Below, one piece after another: positions 35,903-44,870 of a DNA stretch of 64,000 nucleotides. Each line of letters starts with the position of its first letter. The stretch's first letter is position 1. Origin of the DNA: Virgibacillus senegalensis (GTDB lineage: Bacteria > Bacillota > Bacilli > Bacillales > Amphibacillaceae); the NCBI RefSeq assembly GCF_000821245.2, contig NZ_LN611422.1:2539-66538 (forward strand). Direction: 5' to 3'. Under the pieces are notes generated by a model, which saw nothing but the letters and a program-made list of their open reading frames with translations, was not told the origin of the DNA and made no database searches. The translations under genes and the position numbers were made by a program.

Positions 35903-36196
35903 TTATGAAGTACTTTCCTCTTTCTTGCTATAGATTTCATAAGCGAGATACCCAAGAAAAAAGCCAACTCCAGCACCTAAACCAACATTCATATTAAAAA
36001 TCACACTGATAAGACAACCTAAAATCATTCCCAATGGTATTAAACTATCTAATAAGGTTTGAGCACTTTTTGTTTTTTTCTTGCCAAGAGTTCCGTTGTT
36101 ATATTTATGTTTTAGCCTTAAAACTACAAATAACCCGATCGCTCCGACTATTACAATAGGTGCTAAAATCTTCATAATTCCCATTACAACATCCAT
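35903..36196 (-). CDS. Small membrane protein, hypothetical
   Basis: About 97 residues. One N-terminal helix (ILAPIVIVGAIGLFVVLRL), a basic loop (KHKYNNGTLGKKKTKS), then two close helices (LIPLGMILGCLISVIF and GLGAGVGFFLGYLAYEIY). ATG 36196 follows AAGGAGGT. Family not recognised. Confidence 0.65.
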   Translation of the reverse strand: MDVVMGIMKILAPIVIVGAIGLFVVLRLKHKYNNGTLGKKKTKSAQTLLDSLIPLGMILGCLISVIFNMNVGLGAGVGFFLGYLAYEIYSKKEESTS

Positions 36197-36245
36197 CTTT
36201 GTACCTCCTTCCATCATTTTTTATCTGATTTAAATTTAACATAAT

Positions 36246-36410
36246 TCATTCAACAACCTGGCCCAATGATGGGACATAAGCAAAGAGATTTATTTGCCCC
36301 GTGCATCCAATGAAGAGAACCCAAATTTTATTTCTTTTATTTTTATAGTACCCGGCGCCTAAAACAGCTAAAAAAATAACAAATAGCGCCACCATTATAC
36401 TCATATCCAT
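36246..36410 (-). CDS. Small membrane protein, 54 residues
   Basis: A frame too short for usual gene calls: MDMSIMVALFVIFLAVLGAG, a basic turn (YYKNKRNK), and a second hydrophobic stretch (IWVLFIGCTG). GGGGGAGCG lies seven to ten bases upstream. It may be co-transcribed with the preceding small membrane gene on this strand. Role unknown. Confidence 0.5.
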   Translation of the reverse strand: MDMSIMVALFVIFLAVLGAGYYKNKRNKIWVLFIGCTGQINLFAYVPSLGQVVE

Positions 36411-36580
36411 ACTTTCGCTCCCCCGAGAGTATTTACTTGATAAGAATTACGTTACAAACAAAAGAATGTTTCAATAAACTTCTTCAAAACAACAGAGAAT
36501 ATCATCGCCGAAAAAATTCGCTGGATAGACGGAATTGCCAGTGTTAATGATGTCGAATGCAGACATTTATTCATGAGATA

Positions 36581-36647
36581 TTGACACCATTTAGGAGATG
36601 TGATATTTATTTGTTAGGTGTTAGCACTCTTAGACGCCGAGTGCTAA
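36581..36647 (+). promoter_or_regulatory. htpG promoter and CIRCE operator
   Basis: TTGACA (36581-36586), 17 bases, TATTTA (36604-36609). Starting at 36621 comes TTAGCACTC-N9-GAGTGCTAA, a perfect CIRCE element, the HrcA repressor site that controls groESL and dnaK operons. It lies in the predicted 5' leader of htpG, so HrcA control of this gene is very likely. Confidence 0.93.
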
Positions 36648-36697
36648 TCGTGCAATTCTAATAACATCCAATACATTAGAAAAAGGGGTTGTGACAC

Positions 36698-38575
36698 ATG
36701 GGAAAAAGAAAATTCAAGGCCGAGTCCAAACGGTTACTGGATTTGATGATTAATTCGATTTACTCGCAGCGGGAAGTTTTTTTGCGGGAGTTGATTTCCA
36801 ATGCTAGCGATGCCATCGATAAAATCTACTACAAAGCGCTCACCGATGAAAATTTGACCTTTAACCAAAGCGATTACTACATAAAAATTGAACCGGATAA
36901 GGATGCGCGTACCTTAACGATTACGGATACAGGAATCGGCATGACCCAGGACGAGCTGGAAAAAAACCTTGGCACTATCGCAAAAAGCGGTTCGTTGAAC
37001 TTTAAAAACGAAAATGAAGTAAAAGATGGCCATGATATCATCGGCCAGTTCGGAGTAGGTTTTTATGCGGCGTTCATGGTTGCGGATGTGGTGACCGTTA
37101 CAAGTAAAGCGCTTGGCAGCGATGAAGCATTCAAATGGGAGTCCAAAGGCTCGGATGGTTATACCATTGAACCTGTTGAAAAAGAGTCGACTGGTACGGT
37201 CATTACCCTGAAGCTGAAAGAGAATACAGAAGATGAAAACTATGATGAGTATTTGGAAGAATCTCGCTTAAAGGGAATTGTCAAAAAGTACTCGGACTTC
37301 ATCCGCTATCCGATTAAAATGGATGTGACGAAGAGCAAAAAAGAAGATGACGGCGATGAGTATGTCGAATATAAAGAAGAAGAAACCATCAACAGCATGG
37401 TTCCAATCTGGAAAAAGAACAAAAATGAATTGAGCGACGAAGATTACGAGAATTTCTACCGTGAAAAACGTTATGGATTTGACAAGCCGCTTAAACACAT
37501 CCATTTGAGTGTGGACGGTACGATTCGTTACAACGCGATGCTCTTTATTCCGGAGAGCCGTCCGTTTGATTACTATACACAAGAGTATGAAAAAGGGCTG
37601 GAGCTGTATTCCAACGGCGTCCTGATCATGGAAAAGTGTGCCGATTTAATTCCGGATCATTTCAGCTTCGTCAAAGGGCTGGTGGATTCTGAAGATCTTT
37701 CCCTGAACATTTCACGGGAAATGCTTCAGCATGACAGACAATTGAAGCTGATCGCCAAAAACATCAACAAGAAGATAAAGTCCCAGCTTCTCAGCCTGCA
37801 AAAGGACGACCGGGAGCAGTATGAGAAATTTTATAACGCCTTCGGCAGACAGATTAAATTTGGGGTTTATAACGAATTCGGCGCCAATAAAGAGGTGCTG
37901 AAAGACTTGCTTCTGTTCTATTCTTCGAAAGAGAAGAAGCTGGTCACATTGGCTGAATATGTTTCAAGAATGCCGGAGGATCAAAAGTATATTTACTATG
38001 CAACGGGTGAATCGATCGACCGCATCGACAAGCTGCCGCAAACAGAGCTTGTGGCCGATAAAGGATACGAAATCCTTTATTTCACAGAAGAAATCGACGA
38101 ATTCGCCATCCGCATGCTGGCAACATATGAGGAAAAAGAGTTCAAATCTGTTTCCAGCAATGATTTAGGATTAGAGGATGAGGAAGAGAAGACAGAAGTC
38201 GATGAGAAAGAACATCAGGAGCTGTTCGATTATATGAAGGAACAGCTGAACGGAAAAATCAAACAAGTACGGGTGTCGAAACGCCTGAAGACTCACCCGG
38301 TCTGCTTGACGGCAGATGGCGAAATCTCCATCGAAATGGAAAAAGTCATCAACGCCATGCCGGACAATCAGCATATTTCTGCTGATAAAGTGCTGGAAAT
38401 CAATCCGACTCACGAGGTTTTCGGCATTTTGAAGGATGCTTTCGACAACGATAAGGAAAAACTGAACCTTTATACAAACATTTTGTATAACCAAGCCCTG
38501 TTAATCGAAGGACTGCCTGTCGAGGATCCGGTTGAGTTCTCGAACAACATGTGCAAGGTAATGGTGACGGCTTAA
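36698..38575 (+). CDS. htpG: Chaperone HtpG (Hsp90)
   Basis: A 625-residue ATP-dependent chaperone. N-terminal GHKL ATPase: [14 protein letters not shown] (about 26-39, the Mg-coordinating Asn), [13 protein letters not shown] (about 79-91), and [13 protein letters not shown] (about 114-126). The middle domain includes [37 protein letters not shown] (about 305-340), and the C-terminal dimer domain ends MVTA. Full length for the family. ATG 36698 follows AAAAGGGGTT. Controlled by a CIRCE element, unlike B. subtilis htpG, and followed by a terminator. Confidence 0.97.
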   Translation: MGKRKFKAESKRLLDLMINSIYSQREVFLRELISNASDAIDKIYYKALTDENLTFNQSDYYIKIEPDKDARTLTITDTGIGMTQDELEKNLGTIAKSGSLNFKNENEVKDGHDIIGQFGVGFYAAFMVADVVTVTSKALGSDEAFKWESKGSDGYTIEPVEKESTGTVITLKLKENTEDENYDEYLEESRLKGIVKKYSDFIRYPIKMDVTKSKKEDDGDEYVEYKEEETINSMVPIWKKNKNELSDEDYENFYREKRYGFDKPLKHIHLSVDGTIRYNAMLFIPESRPFDYYTQEYEKGLELYSNGVLIMEKCADLIPDHFSFVKGLVDSEDLSLNISREMLQHDRQLKLIAKNINKKIKSQLLSLQKDDREQYEKFYNAFGRQIKFGVYNEFGANKEVLKDLLLFYSSKEKKLVTLAEYVSRMPEDQKYIYYATGESIDRIDKLPQTELVADKGYEILYFTEEIDEFAIRMLATYEEKEFKSVSSNDLGLEDEEEKTEVDEKEHQELFDYMKEQLNGKIKQVRVSKRLKTHPVCLTADGEISIEMEKVINAMPDNQHISADKVLEINPTHEVFGILKDAFDNDKEKLNLYTNILYNQALLIEGLPVEDPVEFSNNMCKVMVTA

Positions 38576-38612
38576 TTAATTGTGTGGTTAAAAAGTGAAC
38601 ATGGAAAGAAGT

Positions 38613-38659
38613 GAAACTGTGAAGTGAGAGTCATTCGGATTCTTGCTTCGCAGTTTTTT
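38613..38659 (+). terminator. Terminator after htpG
   Basis: AACTGTGAAG and CTTCGCAGTT pair across a longer arm (GAGTC/GGATTCT inside), followed by T6. Confidence 0.8.
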
Positions 38660-38762
38660 CTATTTACAACATAATTTTAATAAAGCTCATTTCAAAAAAT
38701 CCTCGCTTTATTGTATAGTGATGTTAATGTAAGGGTTTTCTTTTTCGGTGAGGAGGAAAAGA

Positions 38763-40568
38763 ATGATACAGGATTTTGTCGGAGACGTAAGCGTTGATAT
38801 AAAAGAACAGGAATGGTTGAAAGTCGAGAGGTGGATGTCGAAATCGCCTTTATATATTACGTCCGAGCGATCTGTAAAAGAAGCGGGTGAACGGATGCTC
38901 GAGCATCAAGTGGATTGTTTGCCTGTGGTGGATGAGCAAGGACATCCGATTGGTGCCATGACACTGCATGAAGTTTTTCGGCTTATGACGGAAGGCAATG
39001 CTGAACAACCGCTTTTCCCAAACCATATGATCGAACAGCCGGTTATTCATTCTAATGACAGCCTGTTGGAAATAGGCTCACGCCCGTGCGGCTGCTTTTC
39101 CGTTGTAAATGATAAAGGGGAACTTGTCGGAACGTTATCGCGGCAGGAAATGGAAAAAGCGTTTCGCCATCATATTGAATCATGGAACCAAAAAAGGCAT
39201 GCATCCGAAGCATTGTCGGTGATTTTAGAAACAGCGTATGAAGGAATAGCAGTGGTTGATGAACATGCCACTATCCTCGAATTTAATGAAGCATACAGCC
39301 GATTTACCGGCATTCCGCGGGAAGATGCCATAGGTAAGCACGTACAAGAAGTGATTGATAATACGAACCTGCATAATACGGTCAAAACAGGAATGACGGA
39401 ACGCGGAGTGATCCAGTATATCAATGGAGAAGCAATGATCGTTCACCGCATCCCGATTTGGAGAGAAGACCGTGTTGTCGGCGCCATTGGCATGCTGATT
39501 TTTGAAGGGGTAGGGGAGGTATATCGCATTTATGAAAAACTGCAGAGGAACGTGCCGGAGCCAAAGTCGGAAAAGACTGGAATCGCAGCACCTCGCCAGG
39601 ACGATAAGCTGATGTCATTAGATCAGATTATCGGGAAAAGCGCTAGCATCTCTATTATCAAACAATTAGTGCGCAGGGTATCCAAAACCGATGCTACCAT
39701 TTTGATTGCCGGTGAAAGCGGGACAGGGAAAGAGCTGTTTGCCCAAAGCATTCATCAGTTAAGCGGCCGGTCAACAGGGCCGTTTGTCAGCGTGAATTGC
39801 GGTGCGGTTCCCGATCAGTTATTTGAATCGGAGCTATTTGGCTATGAAGCAGGAGCTTTTACTGGAGCTAGCAGGGAAGGGAAGCCGGGAAAATTTGAGT
39901 TGGCCCAAAATGGGACGTTGTTTTTGGATGAAATAGCGGAAATGCCTTTGCTTATGCAGACAAAATTGTTGCGGGTTCTGCAGGAAAAAGAGGCTGAACG
40001 AGTAGGCGGTACCAAAAAATACAACATAAATACGAGAATCATTGCCGCCACCAATCGGAATTTAAAGGATATGGTAGAAGCAGGTCAATTCCGCAAAGAC
40101 CTTTATTACCGCATTCAAGTCATTGAATTAACCGTCCCTCCACTTAGAGAGCGGCCGGAAGATATTCCGTTATTGCTCTCTCATTATATGAAAGAAATTT
40201 GCCAAAAGTATCGGCTTCCCTTGAAAACAATGACAAAAGACGCGATGGCGGCACTATCTCATCGGCGATGGGAAGGAAATGTGAGAGAATTAATCAACGT
40301 ACTGGAGAAGCTGCTTATTTTAGTAGAGGGGGACAGCATTGACGTGAAACACCTCTCTCTTCTAGGAGAAGATCAGGTCAATGTCCCGACAACATCCCAA
40401 GGGAAAGGCCCGGACGGGTTGACGGAAAATGTGAAGGAACAGGAAAAACAATTAATAGAAAAAGTGTTGAAAGAATCCGGAGGAAACAAAACCAAAGCAG
40501 CCGATAAGCTGGGAATACACCGGACAACCTTGTATCAAAAAATAAAAAAATATCAATTAGACGTTTAG
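38763..40568 (+). CDS. Sigma-54-dependent enhancer-binding activator
   Basis: A 601-residue regulator. N-terminal pair of CBS domains (about 20-130, e.g. DCLPVVDEQGHPIGAM and GCFSVVNDKGELVGTL), a PAS domain (about 145-250, ILETAYEGIAVVDEHATILEFN), the AAA+ domain (about 280-515) and a Fis-type helix-turn-helix (GNKTKAADKLGIHRTTLYQKI). The AAA+ part has Walker A GESGTGKE, the sigma-54 contact loop GAFTGA, Walker B LFLDEIAEM and the arginine finger region. All parts needed to open a sigma-54 promoter are present. CBS and PAS domains probably sense a nucleotide and a small ligand. ATG 38763 follows GAGGAGG. It faces its target operon directly downstream. Confidence 0.95.
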   Translation: MIQDFVGDVSVDIKEQEWLKVERWMSKSPLYITSERSVKEAGERMLEHQVDCLPVVDEQGHPIGAMTLHEVFRLMTEGNAEQPLFPNHMIEQPVIHSNDSLLEIGSRPCGCFSVVNDKGELVGTLSRQEMEKAFRHHIESWNQKRHASEALSVILETAYEGIAVVDEHATILEFNEAYSRFTGIPREDAIGKHVQEVIDNTNLHNTVKTGMTERGVIQYINGEAMIVHRIPIWREDRVVGAIGMLIFEGVGEVYRIYEKLQRNVPEPKSEKTGIAAPRQDDKLMSLDQIIGKSASISIIKQLVRRVSKTDATILIAGESGTGKELFAQSIHQLSGRSTGPFVSVNCGAVPDQLFESELFGYEAGAFTGASREGKPGKFELAQNGTLFLDEIAEMPLLMQTKLLRVLQEKEAERVGGTKKYNINTRIIAATNRNLKDMVEAGQFRKDLYYRIQVIELTVPPLRERPEDIPLLLSHYMKEICQKYRLPLKTMTKDAMAALSHRRWEGNVRELINVLEKLLILVEGDSIDVKHLSLLGEDQVNVPTTSQGKGPDGLTENVKEQEKQLIEKVLKESGGNKTKAADKLGIHRTTLYQKIKKYQLDV

Positions 40569-40623
40569 TGTAGTGTTTTCACTACAACAATACAGATAAA
40601 GTGTAGTGTTAAAACTACACTTT
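40569..40623 (+). promoter_or_regulatory. Two palindromic activator sites (UAS)
   Basis: TGTAGTG-TTTT-CACTACA (40569-40586) and AAAGTGTAGT-GTTAAA-ACTACACTTT (40598-40623) share the core TGTAGTGTT. Their centres are 33 bases apart, three helical turns, so both face the same side of the DNA. They lie about 75 and 108 bases upstream of the predicted start. The second, with its T-rich right side, may also end the activator transcript. Confidence 0.8.
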
Positions 40624-40658
40624 ATTTTTTCATCCCCTTTTATGACGGTTTTTAAACT

Positions 40659-40675
40659 TGGCATGATTTTTGCAT
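40659..40675 (+). promoter_or_regulatory. Sigma-54 (-24/-12) promoter
   Basis: TGGCAT-N5-TTGCAT with the invariant GG (40660-40661) and GC (40672-40673) separated by exactly ten bases, the defining sigma-54 spacing. Directly upstream of the alcohol dehydrogenase operon. Confidence 0.92.
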
Positions 40676-40710
40676 GTATAAGGATGAAGACATGAAGGGG
40701 GTGCAAGTAA

Positions 40711-41907
40711 TTGGAAAACTATGCAGGTTTTCAAATGCCGCAAACTATAAATTATGGAAGAGGTGCTTTTGAAAAACTAGGCAAGGAAGCAGCAAGAAGC
40801 GGAACAAAGGCGCTGATTATAAGTGACAAGGTAATGGATGGTCTTGGCTATGTGAGAGAAGGACAGGAAAACCTGTCGATCGAACACGTAGAATCGGTTG
40901 TATACCTTGGTGTGGAATCAGAACCGACAGATTCCTATGTAGAGGAAGCTTTAACATTGTTTAAGGCGGAGTATTGCGATATCGTAATTTCTATCGGTGG
41001 CGGAAGCTGTATAGATACCGCAAAAGCCGTTGCCGTATTAGCAACAAATGAAGGATATATTGGCGAATACATGGGCAATAGAAAAGTCGCTGACTGTGCA
41101 CCGATTGCCCATATTGCAGTTCCGACAACTGCGGGGACTGGTTCAGAGGCCACAGATGTAACCGTTATCACGAATACCTCCAATGACGTGAAGATGATGA
41201 TTAAACAACCAGCATTCATGCCGGCGGCAGCGATCGTGGATCCGCTTCTGACGTTATCGTCGCCTGCACACGTAACGGCGGCAACAGGAGTAGACGCTCT
41301 AAGTCACGCGATAGAAGCATTCCTGTCGAAACGGTCCCATCCGATGACAGATATGATAGCCAAGAATGCAATGAAATTAATCATGGAAAATATCCGGACG
41401 GCTTATTCACACCCGGATAATCTTGATGCGCGAGAAGCGATGTCGATAGGGGCGCTTCAGGGAGGAATTGCCTTTACCAATTCTTCGGTATGCTTAGTGC
41501 ATGGGATGTCCCGCCCGATTGGCGCGCTGTTCCATGTGCCGCATGGATACTCGAATGCCATGCTTTTGCCTGCTGTTTTAGAATTCAGCCAAAAGTATGC
41601 ATTGAAGCGGTTAGCCGTTGTGGGAAGAATCTTCTCTCCGGAAGCGGCGAAGCTATCGGACAACGAGGCGGCTGAGTTGGCTGTATTGTCTGTGAAAAAA
41701 TTATGCGGGGATTTATCGATTCCGAATTTAAAAGACTGGGGGCTAAACGAACAAGAATTTGAAACCGCTATCAGCAAAATGGCGGATGACGCTTTAGCGA
41801 GCGGTAGCCCGGCGAATAACCCAAGAGTTCCGACGAAGCAGGAAATAGAAGCGTTATATCACGTTTGTTTTGATTATGACTTTTCTTCTGTAAGTAAAGT
41901 CAGGTAA
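40711..41907 (+). CDS. Iron-containing alcohol dehydrogenase
   Basis: A 398-residue NAD-linked group III alcohol dehydrogenase. Nucleotide loop SIGGGSCIDTAKA (about 92-104), PTTAGTGSEAT (about 137-147), and metal ligands in DPLLT, DALSHAIEAF (about 196-205), HGMSRPIGA (about 264) and HVPHGYSNAML (about 276). TTG start at 40711 after GGGGGTG. First gene of a sigma-54 operon with a GntP-type permease and an acylating semialdehyde dehydrogenase. It probably oxidises a hydroxy-acid to a semialdehyde; which one (e.g. 3-hydroxypropionate, 3-hydroxyisobutyrate or 4-hydroxybutyrate) is inference. Confidence 0.92.
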   Translation: MENYAGFQMPQTINYGRGAFEKLGKEAARSGTKALIISDKVMDGLGYVREGQENLSIEHVESVVYLGVESEPTDSYVEEALTLFKAEYCDIVISIGGGSCIDTAKAVAVLATNEGYIGEYMGNRKVADCAPIAHIAVPTTAGTGSEATDVTVITNTSNDVKMMIKQPAFMPAAAIVDPLLTLSSPAHVTAATGVDALSHAIEAFLSKRSHPMTDMIAKNAMKLIMENIRTAYSHPDNLDAREAMSIGALQGGIAFTNSSVCLVHGMSRPIGALFHVPHGYSNAMLLPAVLEFSQKYALKRLAVVGRIFSPEAAKLSDNEAAELAVLSVKKLCGDLSIPNLKDWGLNEQEFETAISKMADDALASGSPANNPRVPTKQEIEALYHVCFDYDFSSVSKVR

Positions 41908-41927
41908 GGGGATATGGAGGGGAGAAG

Positions 41928-43277
41928 ATGGAGTTTTTAGGGATGTTTGGTTTGATAATCTCACTGGTTCTCCTGATTTATTTAACGATGAAAGGCATCA
42001 ACATCATCGTAGGAGCCATTTTAAGTTCTATTCTGATTGCGCTTACCGGCGGTTTGAACTTAGAAACCGCTATGTTGGATAATTATATGACCGGTTTTAC
42101 GGATTACTTTTCTTCCTGGTTTTTGGTTTTTTTGCTTGGGGCGATATTTGGAAAGGTAATGCAGGAAACTAAATCGGCAGAAAGCATAGCGCAATGGATC
42201 AAGAAGACATTGGGGGAAAAGAGGGCGGTGTTCGCGGTAGTTGCAGCGGCAGCCATCATGACCTACGGTGGTGTCAGTCTGTTCGTTGTAGGTTTTGCTG
42301 TTTATCCGATTGCGGTATCGCTTTTCCGGGCAGCTAACCTGCCGCACCGTTTTATTCCTGCCGCTCTTGTATTCGGATCTATTTCTTTTACGATGACGGC
42401 GCCTGGTTCCCCTGAAATTCAAAACATCATTCCAACCGAGCACTTTGGGACTACACCAACAGCTGGTGGATTTATCGGATTGTTCAGTGCTCTTCTGGTT
42501 ATGGTAGCCGGTGGCCTATGGCTTGGCCGAATGGTGAAAAAAGCATCCGATAATGGGGAAACGTTTAGTTTACCAAACAGAAGCAGTTCACAGGCAGCAG
42601 AAGAAACGGCTGCAGCGTTGCTTCAAGAGGAAGTAGAAGCAGGACCGGAAAAGAAAGCTTTGCCGCACATTGTGGTTGCAGTGTTGCCGCTAGTAGTGGT
42701 TATTGGCTTGTTAAACATATTGGGGCAGTTCATGAATCCGACAGTGTCCTTGCTGATTGCCTTGACAACGGGTATTTTCCTGACTTGTACAATGATGTAT
42801 AAGTATTTGAGTGAATTTTGGGGTTCTCTTTCAGAAGGAACGCAAAATGCGTTGGTCGCCCTCGCGAATACTTGTGCAGTGGTCGGATTTGGCAGTGTGG
42901 CAGCCCAAGTAGCCGCCTTTGGCAATCTCGTAGATGCATTGGTAAACATGCCTGGACCGCCATTGATCGGTTTAGCGATTGGCGTAACGGTAGTTTGCGG
43001 TATAACGGGATCGGCCTCCGGTGGACTTGGAATCGCCTTGCCGATTCTTGCTCCGATCTACATGTCCCAAGGACTGGATCCCGGAGCTATGCACAGGGTC
43101 TCCGCGTTGGCATCTGGCGGGATTGACTCTCTTCCGCACAATGGATATGTGGTGACCACCGTGCGGGCTATCTGTGGTGAGTCGCACAGACGAGCCTACA
43201 AACCTATTTTTATGGTCAGTGTGATCGTACCACTGATTGTCATGTTTATGGCAGCAATACTATTTTCTATTTTTTAA
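41928..43277 (+). CDS. GntP-family carboxylate permease
   Basis: A 449-residue proton symporter with about 12-14 membrane segments, in the GntP group that takes up gluconate and related hydroxy-acids. Visible family blocks include the GGVSLFVVGFAVYPIAVSLFRAANLP stretch (about 105-130), FGSISFTMTAPGSPEIQN (about 145-162) and GSASGGLGIALPILAP (about 362-377). Twenty bases separate it from the dehydrogenase, and GGAGGGGAG precedes ATG 41928. It probably imports the substrate of the two flanking dehydrogenases. Confidence 0.92.
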   Translation: MEFLGMFGLIISLVLLIYLTMKGINIIVGAILSSILIALTGGLNLETAMLDNYMTGFTDYFSSWFLVFLLGAIFGKVMQETKSAESIAQWIKKTLGEKRAVFAVVAAAAIMTYGGVSLFVVGFAVYPIAVSLFRAANLPHRFIPAALVFGSISFTMTAPGSPEIQNIIPTEHFGTTPTAGGFIGLFSALLVMVAGGLWLGRMVKKASDNGETFSLPNRSSSQAAEETAAALLQEEVEAGPEKKALPHIVVAVLPLVVVIGLLNILGQFMNPTVSLLIALTTGIFLTCTMMYKYLSEFWGSLSEGTQNALVALANTCAVVGFGSVAAQVAAFGNLVDALVNMPGPPLIGLAIGVTVVCGITGSASGGLGIALPILAPIYMSQGLDPGAMHRVSALASGGIDSLPHNGYVVTTVRAICGESHRRAYKPIFMVSVIVPLIVMFMAAILFSIF

Positions 43278-43297
43278 GATCATGAGGAGGAATTTAG

Positions 43298-44758
43298 ATG
43301 ACACAAGTAAAACAAAAAGTACTGAAAAATTACATTGGCGGCGAATGGGTAGAAGCTAAAACCAATCAAACAGAGACGGTTTACAATCCGGCAACAGGGG
43401 AAGCGTTAGCGGAAGTGCCCCTTTCCTCCAAAGAAGATGTGGACTACGCTGTCCAGGTGGCTGGAGAAGCCTTTCAATCATGGAAAGAGGTGCCGGTACC
43501 AAAACGGGCCCGTATCCTGTTCAAATACCAGCAATTACTGGTCGATCATTGGGATGAACTTGCAGAAATCGTCACAAAAGAAAATGGGAAAAATCTCGCG
43601 GAAGCAAAAGGAGAAGTACAGCGTGGGATTGAAAATGTAGAATTTGCCGCTGGAGCGCCTTCCCTAATGATGGGACAGCAGCTACCTTCGATTGCGAATG
43701 GACTCGAATCGGGTGTTTACCGCTATCCAATCGGTGTCATCGGCGGTATCACTCCATTCAACTTTCCAATGATGGTCCCGGCCTGGATGTTCCCGATGGC
43801 AATTGTAACGGGCAACACATTTATCCTTAAACCGTCGGAGCGGACTCCTTTGCTTGCTATTCGGTTGGCAGAATTACTGGAAGAGGCTGGCTTGCCGAAA
43901 GGAGTCTTCAATATCGTCCATGGGGCGCACGACGTGGTAAATGGACTATTGGACCACAAAGGAATCGCGGCTATTTCTTTTGTCGGTTCCCAGCCGGTCG
44001 CGGAATACGTGTACAAACGAGGAACAGAAAACCTTAAACGCGTACAAGCGTTAGCCGGGGCGAAAAACCATTCCATTGTGCTGGGTGATGCCAATCTGGA
44101 TAATGCGACGACGCAAATCATGAATGCGGCGTTCGGTTCTGCAGGAGAACGTTGTATGGCGGCATCCGTCGTTGCAGTGGAAGAATCGGTTGCAGATCGT
44201 TTTATTGAACAGCTGGTCACAAAGGCAAATGAAATCAAAATCGGAAATGGACTCGATGAAGGAGTGTTCCTCGGGCCGGTTATCCGGGATGCGCACAAGG
44301 AACGGACCTTGCAGTATATATCCACGGGAGTGGAAGAAGGAGCGACACTCGTCCGTGACGGCCGAAATGATGAGGATGCCCAAAGAGAAGGGTACTTTGT
44401 CGGACCTACCATCTTTGACCATGTCACTTCCGAAATGAAAATATGGCAGGACGAGATTTTTGCCCCGGTATTGTCGATTGTCCGGGTGAAAGACCTGGAT
44501 GAAGCGATTGCCCTCACCAATCAATCAAGGTTTGCCAATGGCGCTTGTATTTTCACGAAAAGCGGGGGTAGTGTCCGCCAATTCAGGGAAACAATTGATG
44601 CAGGTATGCTCGGTGTCAATATCGGCGTTCCGGCACCAATGGCTTTCTTTCCGTTCTCAGGCTGGAAAGATTCGTTTTATGGGGATCTTCATGCAAACGG
44701 GAAAGATGGTCTGGCATTCTACACACGGCAAAAAGTAGTTACTTCACGTTGGGTGTAA
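43298..44758 (+). CDS. mmsA: CoA-acylating (methylmalonate-)semialdehyde dehydrogenase
   Basis: A 486-residue aldehyde dehydrogenase of the MmsA/IolA type, which turns methylmalonate or malonate semialdehyde into propionyl- or acetyl-CoA with release of CO2. Seen: [11 protein letters not shown] at the start, [21 protein letters not shown] (about 145-165), cofactor block [12 protein letters not shown] (about 228-239), and catalytic Cys in [11 protein letters not shown] (about 284). The family lacks the usual catalytic Glu of ordinary ALDHs. GAGGAGG precedes ATG 43298. Last gene of the sigma-54 operon. Together with the alcohol dehydrogenase it forms a two-step oxidation from hydroxy-acid to acyl-CoA. 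Confidence 0.92.
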   Translation: MTQVKQKVLKNYIGGEWVEAKTNQTETVYNPATGEALAEVPLSSKEDVDYAVQVAGEAFQSWKEVPVPKRARILFKYQQLLVDHWDELAEIVTKENGKNLAEAKGEVQRGIENVEFAAGAPSLMMGQQLPSIANGLESGVYRYPIGVIGGITPFNFPMMVPAWMFPMAIVTGNTFILKPSERTPLLAIRLAELLEEAGLPKGVFNIVHGAHDVVNGLLDHKGIAAISFVGSQPVAEYVYKRGTENLKRVQALAGAKNHSIVLGDANLDNATTQIMNAAFGSAGERCMAASVVAVEESVADRFIEQLVTKANEIKIGNGLDEGVFLGPVIRDAHKERTLQYISTGVEEGATLVRDGRNDEDAQREGYFVGPTIFDHVTSEMKIWQDEIFAPVLSIVRVKDLDEAIALTNQSRFANGACIFTKSGGSVRQFRETIDAGMLGVNIGVPAPMAFFPFSGWKDSFYGDLHANGKDGLAFYTRQKVVTSRWV

Positions 44759-44772
44759 AATGATAGATAAGG

Positions 44773-44806
44773 AAAGAGCTGTCAGCAAATTGACAGCTCT
44801 TTTTTC
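44773..44806 (+). terminator. Terminator of the catabolic operon
   Basis: AAAGAGCTGTCA and TGACAGCTCTTT form a 12-pair stem around GCAAAT, with T6. Confidence 0.93.
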
Positions 44807-44870
44807 TTCGCATTTGGGGTTTCCGTAAAACTTATCCGACTTCCTGCATTTTCGATCGTTTTTCTTTCCC

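Noticed and set aside
43723-44524. Long minus-strand frames (up to 265 codons) opposite mmsA
   Set aside because: The sense frame is a clear aldehyde dehydrogenase with its catalytic cysteine; antisense frames of this kind are common in codon-biased genes.
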